Shown here in pieces: positions 40,718 to 43,258 of a stretch of DNA of 43,258 nucleotides. Under the pieces are notes generated by a model, which saw only the letters and a program-made list of their open reading frames with translations, was not told where the DNA came from and ran no database searches. Source of the DNA: a virus; IMG/VR virus record IMGVR_UViG_3300028829_003842, positions 1 through 43,258 of that record, one strand, 5' to 3'. Each line of letters begins with the position of its first letter. Positions within the stretch are counted from its first letter, which is position 1. The position numbers and the translations under genes are program-made.

Positions 40718-42019
40718 TTATGTTAAGGAAATACCTAAGTCACCCAATAGGTCAGAAAGTCCATCATCGCTATCGTCATCGTCATCATCATCAGTATACT
40801 GTGACATTGCATCTTCATACTCATACCCTTTAAGTTCTTCAATAATTTCATTAACCATTTTTGAAACAATTTGTTTTCCTTCGTCTGAACCTGAAATAAT
40901 TAAACGAGCCACTTCAAAAAATTCGTCTGTAGATAAAGCTGAAAAACGTGAGAATAGATAATTTTGTATTTCTCTCATGTCGTCTTCATATAGTTTGTCG
41001 GGATATGATGCTTTAAATTTGTCCCAAATAACGGGACCTAATCTTAAATCCCATATTTCATATGGTAGTGTGTCAGTTTGACCCATAACCATATCAGCGG
41101 CCTTAGGGTCATCGGGTAATCCTGACGTACCTAGCACCTCATAAACACCTTTAATTAATTCATGTACTAATACAGGAAAGAATAGACCTTTAGCTTTAAT
41201 AGTGGGTGGGTCTGTCGTATCATCGACTTCTTCAGAACCCTGTACCCCATCACCACTTTCGGCCGCGGACATAATCATTTGGTCTGGCATTATCCAATAA
41301 AGTAAATCATTAATAGACATTAGAACACCATAAAGATTTAGTAATCTAGGGTTAATGTTATTTAACTGTTCCTCAACAAGGTGAAACATGTAATGACCCT
41401 TTTTTGACGCTCCCTGTATTAATGAGTTAATGAATCTTCTTTTGGCTTTCTCTAAATCAAACTTTTCAAAAGCCACCATAAAGTTTTCTAAATCGTCTTC
41501 AGCCTCGTCTGAACTAACCCCAAATTGTTGTTGTACTTCCTCGTCATCAATCTCTTCTGGTTCAGAAATCATATTAGACGTATCTATTTGACCTGGCATT
41601 GACTGTAACTCTACATCATATTGAAACGCATCATCGGGAAGTGATAACTCTTGTTTAACTAAGTCCACCGATAATTGTTCTAAATAACCCTCATTATTAG
41701 ATTCTATAGATTTAACTTCCTGTACCGCCTGCATTAACATCATTTGCAATTGCATAAATGCATTTTGACCTGACACTTCTTCCATACCAGTGTAGTTTTT
41801 TACTCTATCAACTACTTCTTTAAATCTCGTAGAAGCAATTAATTCAGCAAAAGAATTGTCAAACTCATCGTTTTCTTTACCAGGTAGTGCAGGGTTATCG
41901 GAAATAGGTGTTTCACCACCAGAAATTTTTCTCTCGATTTCTCTATCCATTCTTTCAGGACCATCGTATTCGATTTGCTCTTTCACAGCCTTTCGTATTT
42001 TGTTAGTTAAATCACTCAT
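40718..42019 (-). CDS. Conserved phage protein upstream of terminase
   Basis: 433 aa. Acidic, with a helical N-terminal half (for example AFMQLQMMLMQAVQEVKSIE) and a more globular C-terminal half (FFPVLVHELIKGVYEVLGTS; YEIWDLRLGPVIWDKF) ending in a run of Asp (DDDDDDDSDDG). I recall similar proteins beside terminase genes in uncultured marine phages, always unnamed. Overlaps its upstream neighbour by 8 nt. A head-assembly or packaging accessory role is inferred from position. Confidence 0.65.
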   Translation of the reverse strand: MSDLTNKIRKAVKEQIEYDGPERMDREIERKISGGETPISDNPALPGKENDEFDNSFAELIASTRFKEVVDRVKNYTGMEEVSGQNAFMQLQMMLMQAVQEVKSIESNNEGYLEQLSVDLVKQELSLPDDAFQYDVELQSMPGQIDTSNMISEPEEIDDEEVQQQFGVSSDEAEDDLENFMVAFEKFDLEKAKRRFINSLIQGASKKGHYMFHLVEEQLNNINPRLLNLYGVLMSINDLLYWIMPDQMIMSAAESGDGVQGSEEVDDTTDPPTIKAKGLFFPVLVHELIKGVYEVLGTSGLPDDPKAADMVMGQTDTLPYEIWDLRLGPVIWDKFKASYPDKLYEDDMREIQNYLFSRFSALSTDEFFEVARLIISGSDEGKQIVSKMVNEIIEELKGYEYEDAMSQYTDDDDDDDSDDGLSDLLGDLGISLT

Positions 42020-43001
42020 CTCTAAATTTTATATTTAAGTTATTAAATTTTAAGAACTCAGGTACTCCTGTATCTTCACCCGCCTTAGGTTTTGGACTAT
42101 GTTTCGGTTTGTAAGGATTACCTCTTTCAGGTTTAACACCTGGTTTTACCGTAGGTTTTGCTGGTTTAACTTCTGTTCCAGCCTTAGGTTTTGGGCTATG
42201 TTTTGGTTTATAAGGGTTACCTCTCTCAGGTTTCACCCCTGGCTTTATTGAAGGTTTAACAGGAGCAACATTAGGCTGTTCCTCTAAAATATCTTTCTTA
42301 GTTATCACTTTCCCTTTAGTTTTCTTAATCAAAGATACAATATTTTCTTCAATCTGTCTAACTTTTTCTTCTTTTTGTGTTTTTTTCTTCTTTTTAACAC
42401 AGTTTGGGTATTCTTTACCGAACATCGTCTTCATACCCTTTTTTTCATACCCTTTCCAACACTTTTCAGATAATTCTTGTTGTTCAAACATACCTAAAGT
42501 AGTTAAAGTTCCGATAGGTTTTTTCATCTTTTTCTTGGGTTTACCAAATAAGGCTTCTATCACTTCTTCTTCATTAATTTCTTCTTCTGCAATCCCCATT
42601 CCGTCTCCCCCTGCGTTGGGGTTGACTCCGTAGTTACTAGGTCCGTCATCATTACCTACACTATTACCATCATAAGGATTAAATCCCGACTCTTTTTCTA
42701 AAGATTTATCAGAGTTACTATCTTCAGAAACTTCACTACTTTTGGTTGTTAAAGTATCATCACCTGTCTCAGTTGTACCTACTTGACCTTTTTTACCTGA
42801 TTGAATTATGTTGTTAACATCCTTTTTAAACTCTTCTTGGTCACTGTCTCCGTAAACTTTTGTGGTTGTACTAACGGTGTCGACGGCCTCATCCAAACTT
42901 TCCCATATTTTATTAATATGTAAATTAGACATCTTTTTAATAGTCTCATATGAGAAACCTTCTTCAAGAAGTCTTACGATTTTTTGTTCTTTATTCTTCA
43001 T
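42012..43001 (-). CDS. Modular basic/acidic phage protein with CWKGYEKKG motif and repeats
   Basis: 329 aa. Residues 1-40 resemble a small helical domain (RLLEEGFSYETIKKMSNLHI). An acidic Ser/Gly linker follows. Residues about 180-205 hold CWKGYEKKGMKTMFGKEYPN and CVKKKKK, a short motif widespread in marine T4-like phage proteins. The C-terminal third has two copies of a 33-aa Pro/Lys-rich unit with KPGVKPERGNPYKPKHSPKP. Probably a structural or core protein that binds DNA or another head protein; no function proven. Confidence 0.65.
   Translation of the reverse strand: MKNKEQKIVRLLEEGFSYETIKKMSNLHINKIWESLDEAVDTVSTTTKVYGDSDQEEFKKDVNNIIQSGKKGQVGTTETGDDTLTTKSSEVSEDSNSDKSLEKESGFNPYDGNSVGNDDGPSNYGVNPNAGGDGMGIAEEEINEEEVIEALFGKPKKKMKKPIGTLTTLGMFEQQELSEKCWKGYEKKGMKTMFGKEYPNCVKKKKKTQKEEKVRQIEENIVSLIKKTKGKVITKKDILEEQPNVAPVKPSIKPGVKPERGNPYKPKHSPKPKAGTEVKPAKPTVKPGVKPERGNPYKPKHSPKPKAGEDTGVPEFLKFNNLNIKFRDE
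42076..42250 (-). repeat. 99-bp imperfect tandem repeat (33 aa, Pro/Lys-rich)
   Basis: The same sequence starts at 42082 and 42181, 99 bp apart, with scattered silent changes. Both copies encode the KPGVKPERGNPYKPKHSPKP unit. Confidence 0.88.
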
Positions 43002-43258
43002 GATTTACAAAACTTTTTTCATATGAAAGGACAACATCCCTTTCGTATAATTTATCTTCAACGGACTTTACCGTATCTCCGTATCTGAAGACTAATCTTT
43101 TATAGTTACTATCAACTACAAACTCAGAATCAGATTTTTCCCATCCTAAAGATATAACATCCTCAACTGCGTCATAAACAGAAAAAAAGTCAGAGTTTTG
43201 AACTAACTCTAATTCAATATCTGAGTTTCTCAAAACACCAACTTTTTTAATATATTCA
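42991..43258 (-). CDS. Hypothetical phage protein (5' end cut by window edge)
   Basis: The frame is open to the right edge with no ATG inside the window; the first internal start-like codon is a TTG at 43233, so the true start lies outside. At least 88 residues are visible: EYIKKVGVLRNSDIELELVQ, then FFSVYDAVEDVISLGW and a beta segment KRLVFRYGDTVKS. It overlaps the following gene by 11 nt. No family recognised. Confidence 0.6.
   Translation of the reverse strand, partial: EYIKKVGVLRNSDIELELVQNSDFFSVYDAVEDVISLGWEKSDSEFVVDSNYKRLVFRYGDTVKSVEDKLYERDVVLSYEKSFVNHEE

Noticed and set aside
1-43258. tRNA genes, integrase, transposase, retroelement or anti-phage defence genes
   Set aside because: None found: gaps are short and AT-rich with no cloverleaf-like segments, and no such protein motifs were seen.

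Overview
The window is a 43-kb piece of an AT-rich, tailed, contractile-tail (T4-superfamily) bacteriophage genome. The evidence is a complete set of T4-type head genes on the minus strand: large terminase (gp17-like), portal (gp20-like), prohead protease (gp21-like), acidic scaffold/core protein (gp22-like) and major capsid protein (gp23-like), in the T4 order. On the plus strand there is a gp5-like baseplate hub protein and a gp55-like late sigma factor. Most start codons have A/T-rich leaders without a Shine-Dalgarno sequence, and one head-operon gene resembles DUF4494. Both fit a Bacteroidota (Flavobacteriia-like) host, but this is an inference. Both window edges cut genes.

Layout. (1) 1-3275, minus: two tail-fibre-like genes. 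The first is cut by the left edge and is mostly a mucin-like Thr/Pro/Asn/Ser hexapeptide repeat; the second is a Cys-rich protein with a LamG-like end. (2) 3331-5828, plus: five small unrecognised or virion-associated genes, one with a WYL-like fold. (3) 5877-17659, plus: a tightly packed glycan cassette into which a 3'-5' exonuclease and a dUTPase are inserted. It holds a GT-B transferase, a HAD phosphatase, a fused GT2/GT4 enzyme, a GT2, a GT11 fucosyltransferase, a cupin, a left-handed beta-helix acyltransferase, two SGNH hydrolases, a NodZ-like fucosyltransferase, a GT10-like fucosyltransferase, a short DegT aminotransferase and GDP-mannose 4,6-dehydratase. (4) 17719-22004, plus: PhoH, a HAD-like protein, two more glycosyltransferases and the late sigma factor. 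(5) 22033-27982, plus: baseplate/tail genes. (6) 28022-29857: small genes on both strands, including a basic Cys-rich modular protein. (7) 29908-43258, minus: the head-assembly block, interrupted by a single plus-strand gene for a phage ribosomal protein bS21.

How it fits together. The glycan cassette could make GDP-4-keto-6-deoxymannose (Gmd) and pass it towards GDP-fucose (used by up to three fucosyltransferases) or GDP-perosamine (DegT enzyme). The resulting glycan may decorate virion proteins; the Thr/Ser-rich fibre at the left edge is an obvious candidate acceptor. The late sigma factor should read the TATAAATA-type sites in the intergenic gaps. Two strong hairpin terminators delimit the scaffold/capsid transcription unit.

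Points most worth checking: the fucose-centred cassette beside a mucin-like fibre; a prohead protease split at an in-frame A AAA AAA slippery run; the phage bS21; and a recurrent ATATTTATA element directly before virion genes. No tRNA, CRISPR array, IS element or integrase was seen. No gene-free stretch exceeds 300 bases.
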